Under the pieces are notes generated by a model. That model had not been told where the DNA came from. It saw only the letters and a list, made by a program, of their open reading frames with translations, and made no database searches. A stretch of DNA of 64,000 nucleotides. Source: a virus. The position numbers were made by a program, and so were the translations under genes. Of the stretch, positions 27,472 through 36,579 are shown in pieces (position 1 is the first letter of the stretch; every line of letters starts with the position of its first letter). The stretch spans positions 1 through 64,000 of IMG/VR virus record IMGVR_UViG_3300028536_000001, one strand, 5' to 3'.

Positions 27472-27722
27472 CCAATGAACTTAGCTTAGAGCAGAGAGCA
27501 AAAAAACGCGCCCAAGTCCAGGTAACGCGCACTCGATTTGTGAAGGATTTTCCTAGTGCAACCATGGCCGAAGTGAATTTGTCTCGCCAAGTAGAAGAGT
27601 TGCGCATAGCTCTAATCAATCTAGTCGATAGCATCGAGGATACTGGAGGCCACGATGAAAATGGCGATGTATTCGACATACGAGAGGCTTGCGCGATATT
27701 AGATAAAACGGAGGTTCTATGA
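27468..27722 (+). CDS. small acidic protein
   Basis: 84 residues, ATGA overlap; ends with a DxE-rich helix. Unknown. Confidence 0.64.
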   Translation: MTNELSLEQRAKKRAQVQVTRTRFVKDFPSATMAEVNLSRQVEELRIALINLVDSIEDTGGHDENGDVFDIREACAILDKTEVL

Positions 27723-27904
27723 GGTGCTGCTGGTTGTTCCTTCATCGATGGTCAAAGTGGGAGCCTTACAAATGGCAAGGAGAACAATTTTCAGTTTCTA
27801 ATTTGACCGGGATTAGGATGGACAGCTACGAAGTGACCGAGGATCGACAGAAGCGGCACTGTGAACGCTGCGGATTAACACAAGACAGGATGATTGAATC
27901 ATGA
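27719..27904 (+). CDS. small Trp/Cys protein of conserved phage type
   Basis: 61 residues: MRCCWLFLHRWSKWEPY...KRHCERCGLTQDR. The C..H.W.KW...C..CG layout is a familiar small phage zinc protein of unknown function. ATGA overlaps on both sides. Confidence 0.7.
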   Translation: MRCCWLFLHRWSKWEPYKWQGEQFSVSNLTGIRMDSYEVTEDRQKRHCERCGLTQDRMIES

Positions 27905-28212
27905 GTGAATTTCTGGAGCAGGCAATTCGGGATGTGGCAATAGCTTTGAGTTTGCAAGACAACCGAGTGGAGAATCAACTTGAAAATCTAATGTTCATTC
28001 CTCAGATTCCATATGTCATCGCACAGCGCGAACGCGTCCTAGAGCTTGAACAGGCGCTACGGGAAATTCGTGATCGCAGCCACAGGCAAGTGATTGAACT
28101 GGCAGATGTACCTTGCGCACCGAGAATTGAATTCTGGGCAGATCAGATAGAGCAATTGGCTAGTGAGGCACTGGTGCGAGAGAAGAAAGAGGAGAGTCAT
28201 GGAAAAGCATAA
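27901..28212 (+). CDS. helical protein
   Basis: 103 residues, charged helices with a central ERVLELEQALREIRD coil. ATGA overlap start; the C-terminus overlaps the next gene by 14 bases. Unknown. Confidence 0.65.
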   Translation: MSEFLEQAIRDVAIALSLQDNRVENQLENLMFIPQIPYVIAQRERVLELEQALREIRDRSHRQVIELADVPCAPRIEFWADQIEQLASEALVREKKEESHGKA

Positions 28213-28834
28213 AGAAACACGCGAAGAGAAAGCAGACCGTTTTAAGCGAGAAAGCGGTAAAGAGTTTAATGCTTCCGATTGCTCTACTAGCATAGCTCCC
28301 GCAGAAGAGCCGGGGCCGTGTGATTGCGATGCAGATGATCCCGCTATCGGCTGGATAAATGTGGTGATTGGTTGGGCACGCAGGCCTCAGCTTGAAGCCA
28401 AAGCTGTTATATCGGCACTGGGCCATGCAAAAGATTTTGTAATTGACTATAAATCACGAATACTGGAGCTTGAGCAACAGTTGAACAAATTCCAAAATAC
28501 GATATGGAGCGAACAGGCAGACGTGCAAGAAGCCGTGTTGCAAAAATTCGATGTGCGGAACAAGATGGCACAACTTGAGCGACAGCTTGAAGAGCGGGAT
28601 GCGGAGGTATCCGAATGGAAATCCAAATATGAAGGAGCAAAGATAGCTTTCAACAGCGCCTGCAATGCAGAGAAAAATATCCTCGCGGAAGGCCGCAAGG
28701 CTGGACTTGAGGAAGCTGCAATAGTAGCTGAAACTGAGATGCACCAATGGGACAGTATGGAGGCAGATATGGCTACTGCCCTAGTTACTGCAATTCGCGC
28801 ATTGTCCAATTCAGAAACGGAGAAGAAGGGGTGA
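28199..28834 (+). CDS. long coiled-coil protein
   Basis: 211 residues from ATG 28199 (GAGGAGAG site). The acidic CDCDADDP patch near 42-48 is followed by a long coiled coil from about 85 to 160. Structural or scaffold-like, function unknown. The longer frame from 28163 is less likely because no site precedes it. Confidence 0.7.
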   Translation: MEKHKETREEKADRFKRESGKEFNASDCSTSIAPAEEPGPCDCDADDPAIGWINVVIGWARRPQLEAKAVISALGHAKDFVIDYKSRILELEQQLNKFQNTIWSEQADVQEAVLQKFDVRNKMAQLERQLEERDAEVSEWKSKYEGAKIAFNSACNAEKNILAEGRKAGLEEAAIVAETEMHQWDSMEADMATALVTAIRALSNSETEKKG

Positions 28835-29082
28835 GTAAGTGTCAACAGTGTGCTCTTAACTTACTTCGAGCGAAGCGGCTTTGGTTTACCTACGAAGTAC
28901 CGGATAGATTTGTGCAAAATAGAACTCACAGTGGTTATGATAGCGGGTATGAAGCCGGTTGGCGCGGGTGGGAATATTCCAATCCGTACACAGCCCACCA
29001 TTGGGTAACAGCCTACCACCACGGCTATTGTGACGCAAACACAGCCCTACACCAGGAAGCGCTAAAGGCGTCCAAGCCATGA
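28831..29082 (+). CDS. small aromatic-rich protein
   Basis: 83 residues, GTG start at 28831 in a GTGA overlap. CQQC near 5-8, then YDSGYEAGWRGWEY, HHWVTAYHHGYCD: a Gly/Tyr/Trp pattern seen in small phage proteins. Unknown. Confidence 0.66.
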   Translation: MSKCQQCALNLLRAKRLWFTYEVPDRFVQNRTHSGYDSGYEAGWRGWEYSNPYTAHHWVTAYHHGYCDANTALHQEALKASKP

Positions 29083-29303
29083 ACCGCCCAACGGATGAAG
29101 AGATCGTGAAGCAGAAATGGCCGGACGCGCACATGGGATATTGGAAACGGATTGGCTACAGACTTAATCCAAACAGTGAAGAGTTGGAATATAAGCAGAA
29201 GTTCCGAGTCTTTGTAGATGAAGACATACCATTAAGTGACCCAATGGATTCGGAAGAGGAAGCATGGGCCGAGATTGCGCGGTGTATCGAGGGGGAGAAA
29301 TGA
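29079..29303 (+). CDS. small acidic protein
   Basis: 74 residues, ATGA overlap; C-terminal acidic SEEEAWAEIARCI. Unknown. Confidence 0.64.
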   Translation: MNRPTDEEIVKQKWPDAHMGYWKRIGYRLNPNSEELEYKQKFRVFVDEDIPLSDPMDSEEEAWAEIARCIEGEK

Positions 29304-29578
29304 ACGAAATAGTCTTTGAACCTTACGATGAAGATGAAGACGATGGCACCATTCACTGTACTACTTGCAATGGCTCAGGATGGGTTCATGGATGCTGCGA
29401 TGATCTATGCCGCTCATCAGGTGATGGCGCATTCGACTCCTGCATGAATGCTCGAATTTGCTTTACTTGCAAAGGAAACGGTTATGTTGAATTTGTTTTA
29501 GATATAAGGTCTGATTTACATGAAATTCTCGGTAAGGCTCTTGAGAACTGTGCGCCAAAGAAAGAGGATCAACCATGA
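29300..29578 (+). CDS. DnaJ-type zinc-finger-like protein
   Basis: 92 residues. Two CxxCxGxG units, CTTCNGSGW and CFTCKGNGY, with a Cys-rich stretch between, resemble the zinc domain of DnaJ. There is no J domain. Such small proteins may bind unfolded chains or nucleic acid; here this is inference. ATGA overlap at both ends. Confidence 0.72.
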   Translation: MNEIVFEPYDEDEDDGTIHCTTCNGSGWVHGCCDDLCRSSGDGAFDSCMNARICFTCKGNGYVEFVLDIRSDLHEILGKALENCAPKKEDQP

Positions 29579-30222
29579 AACCAATCATCATCGCATTGCT
29601 GTTGGCAGGCACGGCGTGGGGACAGCCGCTAATTGGGACAAATCCAACTCCCCAAGATAAGTCTATCCTTGCAGGCCGTGAGGTTGAATGGGATCAGTAT
29701 TCCCCGGACCCTCATCGTCCCGGATACTACTGCGCCTTTAAGCACAAGAAATTATTGACGTGTGGGCTGCCTGCTTTGGCTCCAATAGCGCCGCATCCAG
29801 ACCCAGATATCATCTTTTCTGACAAAGTGAACTATCCGTGCCGCGCACCTGAACCCTCTGCGAACTATGGCTGCGAATATGGAGAATCCGGGCCATACAT
29901 CTGCATGAAATCGGACTGCATTGGTTTACTTTCGGCACGCTCCGACTACTACTTCGCCTACCAAGCCATCGTCAACGTTCTCGACCATGCTCAGCTCAAT
30001 AATTCCGAATGGGAGAATCTTAATGCGCTGGCGCATGCCGTAAACAATGTCCACCTATTCCTTGGCACGAGCAAGGCTACTGAGACGGATGCGGCTAAGG
30101 CTAGGTTGGAACTCGAGGCGCTTCACATAGGCGAGAAATTAGCCAAATATCACATCCCTACGCATGAAGAGGATATGGGTGAGTTGTTGCGCAAGATGGA
30201 CGGCTGGGGGAAGAGGCTGTGA
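29575..30222 (+). CDS. exported protein of unknown function
   Basis: 215 residues; MKPIIIALLLAGTAWGQ is a signal peptide with cleavage before Q. The mature protein has six or more Cys (CAFKHKKLLTC, CRAPEPSANYGC, CMKSDC), consistent with disulfides. A phage early-type exported protein could act on the host envelope, e.g. in exclusion, but no domain is recognised. Confidence 0.72.
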   Translation: MKPIIIALLLAGTAWGQPLIGTNPTPQDKSILAGREVEWDQYSPDPHRPGYYCAFKHKKLLTCGLPALAPIAPHPDPDIIFSDKVNYPCRAPEPSANYGCEYGESGPYICMKSDCIGLLSARSDYYFAYQAIVNVLDHAQLNNSEWENLNALAHAVNNVHLFLGTSKATETDAAKARLELEALHIGEKLAKYHIPTHEEDMGELLRKMDGWGKRL

Positions 30223-30410
30223 AACTATCAGACGCGCAAGAAAAATCGATAGAGATATTCGGACCTTCTGGACGAGCGGTGGAACACGACGGTATGTACT
30301 ATATCGGTTTCAACATAACTCCAGATTTCATAACAATGGTTGCAATTTCAGAGGTTTCGTGGGAAGATGTTTTTGAGCAGGCAGTCAGGTGGAAAAATGG
30401 CAAAAATTAA
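30219..30410 (+). CDS. small protein
   Basis: 63 residues, starts MKLSDAQEKSIEIFGPSGRA, ATGA overlap. Unknown. Confidence 0.64.
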   Translation: MKLSDAQEKSIEIFGPSGRAVEHDGMYYIGFNITPDFITMVAISEVSWEDVFEQAVRWKNGKN

Positions 30411-30657
30411 GAAACATCCAGTTCAACCAGTTATGAAAGACTCCTTCGGAACTCTTCGATTCAAGAAGAATGAGATTGTGTGCTTTCTTTTAGATCACGG
30501 ACCCTTTGATATGAATAAACTTGCTTGCCTGCCGTTTAGCCAAGAGGATTACGAACAGTTTGCTCAATTAATCGGATATTCGCTCAGTGGGTTTGGTGAC
30601 TTGAGTTATGTATCAGATGAAACCCATAATCGAGCGACTAAGAAGGTGAAATCTTGA
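30397..30657 (+). CDS. conserved phage protein (LIGYSLSGFG type)
   Basis: 86 residues from ATG 30397. VMKDSFGTLRFKKNEIVCFLLD then DMNKLACLPFSQEDYEQFAQLIGYSLSGFGDLSYVSD. I recognise this as a widespread small conserved protein in phages and bacterial islands; no function is established. Confidence 0.78.
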   Translation: MAKIKKHPVQPVMKDSFGTLRFKKNEIVCFLLDHGPFDMNKLACLPFSQEDYEQFAQLIGYSLSGFGDLSYVSDETHNRATKKVKS

Positions 30658-31211
30658 AATCTCAGTTATGCTACGCCTTCACTAGTTCTATTATTTTCAG
30701 TGGACCGGCCTATCCTTCTGTTCGAGAAGCCTTAAACTGGGCGCGGGGCGACGTCCTTCATATCGTTGAGATGTCCGGAAAATGGACAGAGCACAAAGGC
30801 GGATTCCTGGCACAGGAAATGTTACCTTTACTCAGCAAAGATGCAACTCTAATCTTACAGCATTTTGCGCGGAGATCTGCGTTTGCGGGGCTGAAAACTT
30901 TCTCAGGAAAACACTTGACAGAATCTCTAGAAGGGTTGTATTATTGGCTTCACTGGGGTAAGGTTTCTCAGTCGTCATGGGAAAATTTACGAGACTGGGC
31001 CGAGGACAACGAGATGTTGTGGATGAATGGCGGTCATGTTGAGGCGGCAGCTTGCAACGCAATCTTGTCCTACATTCCAGATCGGGAGCCGCATTATCAC
31101 GCGTGGTTGGCTGGACAGCATATAAAAATGCAATTCGGGAAAGCTGAAATTGCGCGGCAGGAAAAAAGCTTGAAGCAATCGGTTACTAAAATGTTTGGAG
31201 AGATGAAATGA
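30654..31211 (+). CDS. unknown protein
   Basis: 185 residues, start in overlap with previous gene (GAAATC...TTGAAATCT; TTG-ATGA region, called at 30654). Mostly helical, no signal or zinc motif. A perfect copy of the dispersed repeat at 30772 is read in frame as SGKWT. Confidence 0.68.
   Translation: MKSQLCYAFTSSIIFSGPAYPSVREALNWARGDVLHIVEMSGKWTEHKGGFLAQEMLPLLSKDATLILQHFARRSAFAGLKTFSGKHLTESLEGLYYWLHWGKVSQSSWENLRDWAEDNEMLWMNGGHVEAAACNAILSYIPDREPHYHAWLAGQHIKMQFGKAEIARQEKSLKQSVTKMFGEMK
30772..30788. repeat. 17-bp inverted repeat inside a gene
   Basis: TGTCCGGAAAATGGACA, translated S-G-K-W-T within the gene 30654-31211. Confidence 0.8.
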
Positions 31212-31516
31212 TTTGGATATTCATAGTTTTGTGGTTGTTTTCAGGTTACTTTGTAGATAAATATTACATTAGCATAGAAGGAAACTGGCTGGAGTACAAT
31301 TATTTCGCCCCAAGCAAATTTATACGGCTTATGTGCTATGTATTTCCTTTTGCAGCATTTATTTCGGCTGGCATTGTCTACGAATGGATACCAAAGCAGT
31401 GGCGAAATAAGCCTTTAACCGCAGAAGAACGCTATAATAATTTCAACAAAAAATTTCCAGCGTTGGCGTGGGACTATCCTACTTTGGAGAGTTTCCTGAA
31501 GGAATACCCACAATGA
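31208..31516 (+). CDS. two-pass membrane protein
   Basis: 102 residues. Hydrophobic segments at 1-15 (MIWIFIVLWLFSGYF) and about 40-60 (LMCYVFPFAAFISAGIVY). ATGA overlap. The C-terminal third is soluble and acidic. Unknown. Confidence 0.68.
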   Translation: MIWIFIVLWLFSGYFVDKYYISIEGNWLEYNYFAPSKFIRLMCYVFPFAAFISAGIVYEWIPKQWRNKPLTAEERYNNFNKKFPALAWDYPTLESFLKEYPQ

Positions 31517-31752
31517 AAATTCATGTTACTGAAAAGCACATTATAAACGGTAAAACAACTAATCCTTGGCAGTGTCCCGTTGCTTTGGCTATCAAAGAAG
31601 CAACGGGAAGAAAGCCAACAGTAATTTCTGAGTGGTATAGTTTTAACAATGAAGAATTGCCTCTTCCGGAAAAAGTGACCAAATTTATCGATAATTTCGA
31701 TAGAGGGAAGAAAGTTAAGCCTTTTAGTTTTGTGTTGAAAGAACTACAATGA
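31513..31752 (+). CDS. small protein
   Basis: 79 residues from ATG 31513 (MKIHVTEKHIINGKTTNPWQCPVALAIKEATG...). The pattern of one Cys after NPWQ and a helix resembles small conserved phage proteins. ATGA overlaps at both ends. Confidence 0.68.
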   Translation: MKIHVTEKHIINGKTTNPWQCPVALAIKEATGRKPTVISEWYSFNNEELPLPEKVTKFIDNFDRGKKVKPFSFVLKELQ

Positions 31753-31949
31753 AAGTCGAAACCTACCAGTGCGAGGAGTGCAACAAATTCCGTCAAGCAC
31801 CGGAACCTTGGCTGATGGCTTTCCTGGAACAGGAAGACGCTCTGGAAGTCCAGAAATGGAACGATGAAGTTGCCGCGTGGCACCGCTCAAAACATTTTTG
31901 CAGCACCGGATGTTTTTTGAAGTTTCAATACAGGTGGTTTAGTAAATAG
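31749..31949 (+). CDS. small zinc-binding protein
   Basis: 66 residues; YQCEECNKF at the start and FCSTGC near 53-58 make a four-Cys ribbon. ATGA overlap. Unknown function. Confidence 0.68.
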   Translation: MKVETYQCEECNKFRQAPEPWLMAFLEQEDALEVQKWNDEVAAWHRSKHFCSTGCFLKFQYRWFSK

Positions 31950-31974
31950 TCCATTTTTCTGAACGGGAGGAAGT

Positions 31975-32139
31975 ATGAAAGTTAAAGATCTTATTGCAGA
32001 ATTATCTGAGTTTGATGAAAACTTGGAAATCGGAGTTCGTTATCCAAACGACGATCAAGCTTTTACTGCTTACCTAACACTGTACGAAATAAAAGATGAC
32101 TACAAAACGGTTGGTACTATAGACCTAGAGGATGAGTAA
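31975..32139 (+). CDS. small acidic protein
   Basis: 54 residues, KDLIAELSEFDENLEIGVRY, a pattern common in tiny conserved proteins (L...L..FDP...V). GGGAGG precedes the ATG, and a degenerate repeat copy (AGTCCATTTTTCTGAACG, 31948-31965) abuts that site. Confidence 0.68.
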   Translation: MKVKDLIAELSEFDENLEIGVRYPNDDQAFTAYLTLYEIKDDYKTVGTIDLEDE

Positions 32140-32387
32140 TGCAACCAAAACCGTGGAGTAGCGCAGGAATAAAGCCGCCTCAGTTTGAAGATCCACCTAA
32201 GCGAACCGTGTGGCAAACCTGTTTGTACGTAATTCTGATGGTCGTGTTTTCAGTCATCGTGTCCTTCATTTTTGTTGGGATAACCAACTCAGGACCGAGC
32301 GCGGACAAGGAATTCATGGGTGTAACATCCGTGCTTTTCATGCTGTGCCTGTTTTTCAGCGGAGTTTTGGAGAATCATAAATCATAG
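32139..32387 (+). CDS. two-pass membrane protein
   Basis: 82 residues; WQTCLYVILMVVFSVIVSFI and VLFMLCLFFSGVL are membrane segments. TAATG overlap. It lies directly before the DNA polymerase gene. Confidence 0.66.
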   Translation: MQPKPWSSAGIKPPQFEDPPKRTVWQTCLYVILMVVFSVIVSFIFVGITNSGPSADKEFMGVTSVLFMLCLFFSGVLENHKS

Positions 32388-34424
32388 ATGATACTCGATT
32401 TAGATTATGAGAGCAGGTCTTGCGTCGACTTAACATCCGTCGGGATACATAACTACGCCTCTCATCCATCTACCGAAATTATCCTCGCTTCGTTTTCGAT
32501 AGATGAAGGACCTATAAAACTTTGGCAGCCACATTTAGAACCTATCCCAGAGGAGTTAAAATGGGCGCTCGAAGATCCCTTAGTAGAGCAAAAATGGGCT
32601 TTTAATGTGGCTTTTGAGAGAATCATGACGTGGAGGAAACTTGGCATCAAAGTTCCTTTTGAAGAATGGCGCGACGTTCAAGTAATGGCGCGTTACTATT
32701 CTTTGCCAGGTAATCTTGAAAATGTTGGCGCAATTCTTAAAATTGAGTCCCAAAAACTAAAAGAGGGTAAGTCTTTAATTAAACTGTTTTGCGAGCCTTT
32801 CATAGATCAAAAAGATACCCCTTTATTCGGACTAACAGATCCGGTATTCAAGGATTGGAATACAAATCCAGTGGAGTGGGAGCGATTTTGTCAATACAAT
32901 ATCCAAGACGTACGTGCGCAGCAGGAAGAACGTTGGAAACTAAAGGATTTTGATTTACCTGCACATGAGTGGAAAATGTGGTTCTTAGACCAGAAAATAA
33001 ACAACTGTGGTTGGCTGGTAAATCTTGACCTCATAAATGGAGCCATTGACGTTGTTGAAAAAGAACAGACACTTTTGCTGGACGAACTTCGAGATTTGAC
33101 GGGAGCAGACAACCCCAACTCGGCGACGCAAATTCTCCAATGGGCTAAGACGCAAAATTATCCATTCAGCGTCATGGGAAAAGCTTTTGTGGACAGAGCT
33201 ATAAAGGGTGAAGGTGGAATTACAGACCTTTGTAAGAGAGCGTTGCTTATCAGACAACAAGTCTCAAAAAGCTCAGTCAAAAAATTATATGCTATCCGGA
33301 GTAATGCGTGTGCGGACGGACGCATCAGGGAGCAGTTTGTCTTCGGCGGGGCCGCTAGGACGATGAGATGGAGTGGACGAGATTGCCAGCTTCAAAACTT
33401 AGCTCGACCCACAAAAGAGGTCGAGAAAAATACAGATCGAGCCATCGATCTCCTGACTGCTGTTGATCATGCGACCATTAAATCTGAGTTTAGTTCGGTT
33501 ATCGACGTAGCCACGTCTTGTATTAGACCGACACTCATCGCACCAAAAGGAAAAAAGCTAGTCGTAGCAGATTTTTCATCAGTTGAAAACCGTGTTATTG
33601 GCTGGGTATCGGGTTGTAAACGAATGTTGGAGGTTTTTGAAAAAGGCTTAGACCCTTACAAAGATTTTGCATGTGATATGTTTAACAAACCATATGATAG
33701 TATTACTAAAGAAGAACGCAACCAATCGAAACCAGCGACATTGGGGTGTGGTTTTGGTCTGGGCGCTGGTGAAGAAAAAGTTAACGAGGCGGGCGATTTA
33801 GTGCGGTCAGGTTTGCTTGGGTATAGTTATGCGATGGGAATCAGTATGACGCAGGAAGAAGCTAACCGAGCTGTACAAATTTTCCGTAAAAAGTTTCCTG
33901 AGATTCCGCGCCTTTGGAAAGCATTAGACTCAGCAGCCATTGACGCTGTGCAAGAAAAAGAACCGCAACAAATTGGTGTCCTTACTTTTGATTGCGCAGA
34001 TGATCGTGTTCTCCGGATGATTCTCCCATCGGGTCGCGTCCTTCATTACGCAGATCCCTTGGTCCAAGAAGAAGAGAGAATTAGCAGAGATGGTGAATCT
34101 TATACGAAAACCTTTGTTTCGTTCATGGGTATGGATCAAGTTACGAGACAATGGACTAGAATGCAGTCTCGACCTGGGCTGTGGACAGAAAATAGTGTAC
34201 AGGCAATTGCCAGAGATCTTTTAGCAAACGGACTTCGAGAAGCAGATAAAGAAGGAATGATAGTCATCGGACATATTCATGATGAGATTATTTGTGAGGC
34301 TGATGAAAATGATGAAAAAGCCCTTGATAATTTAATTCAATGTATGATAAAATTACCAAAATGGGCAGCAAAACTTCCAATAGGAGCTGAAGGCTTCTGT
34401 AGCCCTTATTACAAAAAGGGATGA
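32388..34424 (+). CDS. family A DNA polymerase (phage type)
   Basis: 678 residues. N-terminal 3'-5' exonuclease-like part begins LDLDYESR (acidic exo I motif). Polymerase motif A is VADFSSVENR near 394, motif B is RNQSKPATLGCGFG near 443, and motif C is HIHDEI near 629, the Asp/Glu catalytic pair. This is the T7-like/phage type, shorter than bacterial Pol I because the 5' nuclease is absent. It copies the phage genome together with the clamp (52535) and clamp loader (37778) encoded here, which is unusual for a family A enzyme. Start ATG follows the previous stop directly. Confidence 0.93.
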   Translation: MILDLDYESRSCVDLTSVGIHNYASHPSTEIILASFSIDEGPIKLWQPHLEPIPEELKWALEDPLVEQKWAFNVAFERIMTWRKLGIKVPFEEWRDVQVMARYYSLPGNLENVGAILKIESQKLKEGKSLIKLFCEPFIDQKDTPLFGLTDPVFKDWNTNPVEWERFCQYNIQDVRAQQEERWKLKDFDLPAHEWKMWFLDQKINNCGWLVNLDLINGAIDVVEKEQTLLLDELRDLTGADNPNSATQILQWAKTQNYPFSVMGKAFVDRAIKGEGGITDLCKRALLIRQQVSKSSVKKLYAIRSNACADGRIREQFVFGGAARTMRWSGRDCQLQNLARPTKEVEKNTDRAIDLLTAVDHATIKSEFSSVIDVATSCIRPTLIAPKGKKLVVADFSSVENRVIGWVSGCKRMLEVFEKGLDPYKDFACDMFNKPYDSITKEERNQSKPATLGCGFGLGAGEEKVNEAGDLVRSGLLGYSYAMGISMTQEEANRAVQIFRKKFPEIPRLWKALDSAAIDAVQEKEPQQIGVLTFDCADDRVLRMILPSGRVLHYADPLVQEEERISRDGESYTKTFVSFMGMDQVTRQWTRMQSRPGLWTENSVQAIARDLLANGLREADKEGMIVIGHIHDEIICEADENDEKALDNLIQCMIKLPKWAAKLPIGAEGFCSPYYKKG

Positions 34425-34433
34425 GTTTAAATC

Positions 34434-35231
34434 GTGTATAAAGCTATAGATATAACTGGACAACGTTTTGGGAAATTAATCGTTATTGAACGCGACAAAA
34501 GCAAATATAATAACAAGAAATACAGTAATACTGCGGCATATTGGAAATGTTTATGTGATTGCGGGAATGAAAAATCTATCCATAGTCAGTCTCTAAGAAA
34601 AGGTAAATCGCTTGGGTGCGGTAAGTGTAATTTTGAAGACGAAAGCGGCAAGAGATATGGAAAATGGACAGTAATAAAAAGAGTTGACACTCCTCTCGGA
34701 CTTGCATATCATGTTTTCTTTCTATGCCGTTGTGATTGTGGTACAGAAAGAGCCGTAAATGGTAAAATGCTTCGTAACGGAGGCTCAGAAAGCTGTGGTT
34801 GTTCTAAGGTTTTACCAAACAACGGTGGTGCTTGTAATGCTATTTATAACAGCTATATGAGACAAGCTGACAACAGAAAGCTTACTTGGTCGATTGATAG
34901 AAACACGTTTAAAATTCTGATTGAGAAAGACTGTCATTATTGTGGTGCTCCTCCAAGTCAAGCGTGGAACTATAGTAAGAGTTCAAAACAGATATACAAC
35001 GGTTTAGATCGAGTGGATAATCAACTCGGCTATGTGGAAGAAAACATTGTTCCTTGCTGTAAGACATGTAATTATGCAAAGAGAAGCCTCACACTTGATG
35101 AGTTTCATGATTGGACAAAAAGAGTATATTTCAGATCTATATATGTTGAACCCAGTACACAAGACAGAGAAATCGAAGGAAGTCTTACCGTAGATCACGA
35201 AGGTTGTTACGTACACGAAGTAAGCGAATAA
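34434..35231 (+). CDS. HNH homing endonuclease
   Basis: 265 residues, GTG start. The N-terminal half holds two repeats of the type FGKLIVIERDK...CxCDCG, a DNA-binding module linked to homing nucleases. The HNH core is CHYCGAPP, NGLDRVDNQLGYVEENIVPCC, CNYAKRS. It directly follows the DNA polymerase gene, a favoured insertion neighbourhood for homing nucleases. Confidence 0.88.
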   Translation: MYKAIDITGQRFGKLIVIERDKSKYNNKKYSNTAAYWKCLCDCGNEKSIHSQSLRKGKSLGCGKCNFEDESGKRYGKWTVIKRVDTPLGLAYHVFFLCRCDCGTERAVNGKMLRNGGSESCGCSKVLPNNGGACNAIYNSYMRQADNRKLTWSIDRNTFKILIEKDCHYCGAPPSQAWNYSKSSKQIYNGLDRVDNQLGYVEENIVPCCKTCNYAKRSLTLDEFHDWTKRVYFRSIYVEPSTQDREIEGSLTVDHEGCYVHEVSE

Positions 35232-35263
35232 ATTCTCAATTTTAGAATCAATTAAGGAGTAAC

Positions 35264-35593
35264 ATGTTAAACCTAGTAGCGAAGAAATGGGTTGCCGCGT
35301 TACGCAGTGGAAAGTACGAGCAAGGAACAGGACAACTGAGAAACGGAGACACATACTGTTGTTTAGGTGTGCTATGTGACGTGGCGTTGAAAGAGGGAGT
35401 ATTGGATATCTTTCCACAGACAGCGGGCACTTTAATTAATGTTCCTGTTGTTCAAAAGTGGTCCAAGTTAAGTAACAGTTGGGGTGGTTATTCGAAAAAG
35501 GGATCTCTAGTTGACGATAACGATGCCAATAAGACTTTCTCCCAAATCGCAGACATAATAGAATCAGAACCCGAAGGATTATTTATCAATTAA
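35264..35593 (+). CDS. conserved phage protein (YCCLGVLCD type)
   Basis: 109 residues: WVAALRSGKYEQGTGQLR then DTYCCLGVLCDVALKEG. This pattern is widespread in small phage and prophage proteins of unknown function. AAGGAG precedes the ATG. Confidence 0.78.
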   Translation: MLNLVAKKWVAALRSGKYEQGTGQLRNGDTYCCLGVLCDVALKEGVLDIFPQTAGTLINVPVVQKWSKLSNSWGGYSKKGSLVDDNDANKTFSQIADIIESEPEGLFIN

Positions 35594-35601
35594 GGAGTAA
35601 C

Positions 35602-36579
35602 ATGGCAGAACATTCATTATTTGGCTCGACATCACCAGACCAATCAGCTTCCGAACCCACGGAAAAATCCTCTAACCGCGCCGACAAGGTTTCGTATACG
35701 GATTGGGCGTGTGGACCCAACCACACATATTACGCGACTTCACCTTCGGTCAAGACAATACCGCCCGGTACTTACAACGTCAACGTTTCAGATGGTAGGG
35801 TATTTTTTCAGAAAATGGATACAAATACTGACTCCCTGCTTGAATTGAGCGACAGCCCTACCCGCAAGGTCATTGACGGAATCCGAAAATTTTGGAAGAT
35901 GAAGGAAAAATACACAGAATATGGAATTATGTATCGCAGGGGCTTGCTTTTGTCGGGCCCGCCAGGTGCGGGAAAAACGTGTTCTATTTCAATTTTGAGT
36001 AAAGAACTAGTTGACGCAGGCGGAATCGTGGTCTATGTAGGTCATCCAGCAATCGCGGCTCTTGGTCTCAAACATCTTCGTCAAATCGAACCGCATCGTT
36101 CTCTCATCGTAATTTTTGAGGACATAGACGAGATGCTGGAACAGTACGGTGAGCACGTATTGCTTTCTCTTTTGGATGGAGAAAACCAGATAACCAACGT
36201 CACGAATATCGCAAGTACCAATTACCCTGAACGTTTAGGCGCTCGTATTGTGAACCGCCCAAGCCGTTTTGACGAACACATTTTGATTGACATGCCTAAT
36301 GAGGTTTCACGGCGTCAATATCTTGAACACTTGGCGAAGAAGTTTCCGTTGGATGAGGCCACGTTAAATAAGTGGGTTCAGGATACCAACAAACTTGGGA
36401 TCGCGCACCTCAAGGAACTATTTGTCGCTGTTCGCTGCCTTGAGAATCCGTATGAAGAAGTAATCAAGCGTCTCAAGGATATGGCATCCAAGGCTCCAGC
36501 TCCGTTTAAGGAGTACGGCAGCCAAGAGTCGCGTGGGTTTACAGGATTTTTTGAAAAACCTTCTAAAAGCGAATGGTAA
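35602..36579 (+). CDS. AAA+ ATPase
   Basis: 325 residues. Walker A GPPGAGKT at 119-126, Walker B LIVIFEDIDEM at 168-178, sensor 1 IASTNYPE near 210 and RPSRFD as Arg finger region. The closest group by pattern is the classic AAA clade (BCS1/FtsH-like). The N-terminal 80 residues are a separate unrecognised domain. It may remodel a protein complex in replication or late assembly. AAGGAG precedes the ATG and the end overlaps the recombinase gene by 7 bases. Confidence 0.88.
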   Translation: MAEHSLFGSTSPDQSASEPTEKSSNRADKVSYTDWACGPNHTYYATSPSVKTIPPGTYNVNVSDGRVFFQKMDTNTDSLLELSDSPTRKVIDGIRKFWKMKEKYTEYGIMYRRGLLLSGPPGAGKTCSISILSKELVDAGGIVVYVGHPAIAALGLKHLRQIEPHRSLIVIFEDIDEMLEQYGEHVLLSLLDGENQITNVTNIASTNYPERLGARIVNRPSRFDEHILIDMPNEVSRRQYLEHLAKKFPLDEATLNKWVQDTNKLGIAHLKELFVAVRCLENPYEEVIKRLKDMASKAPAPFKEYGSQESRGFTGFFEKPSKSEW

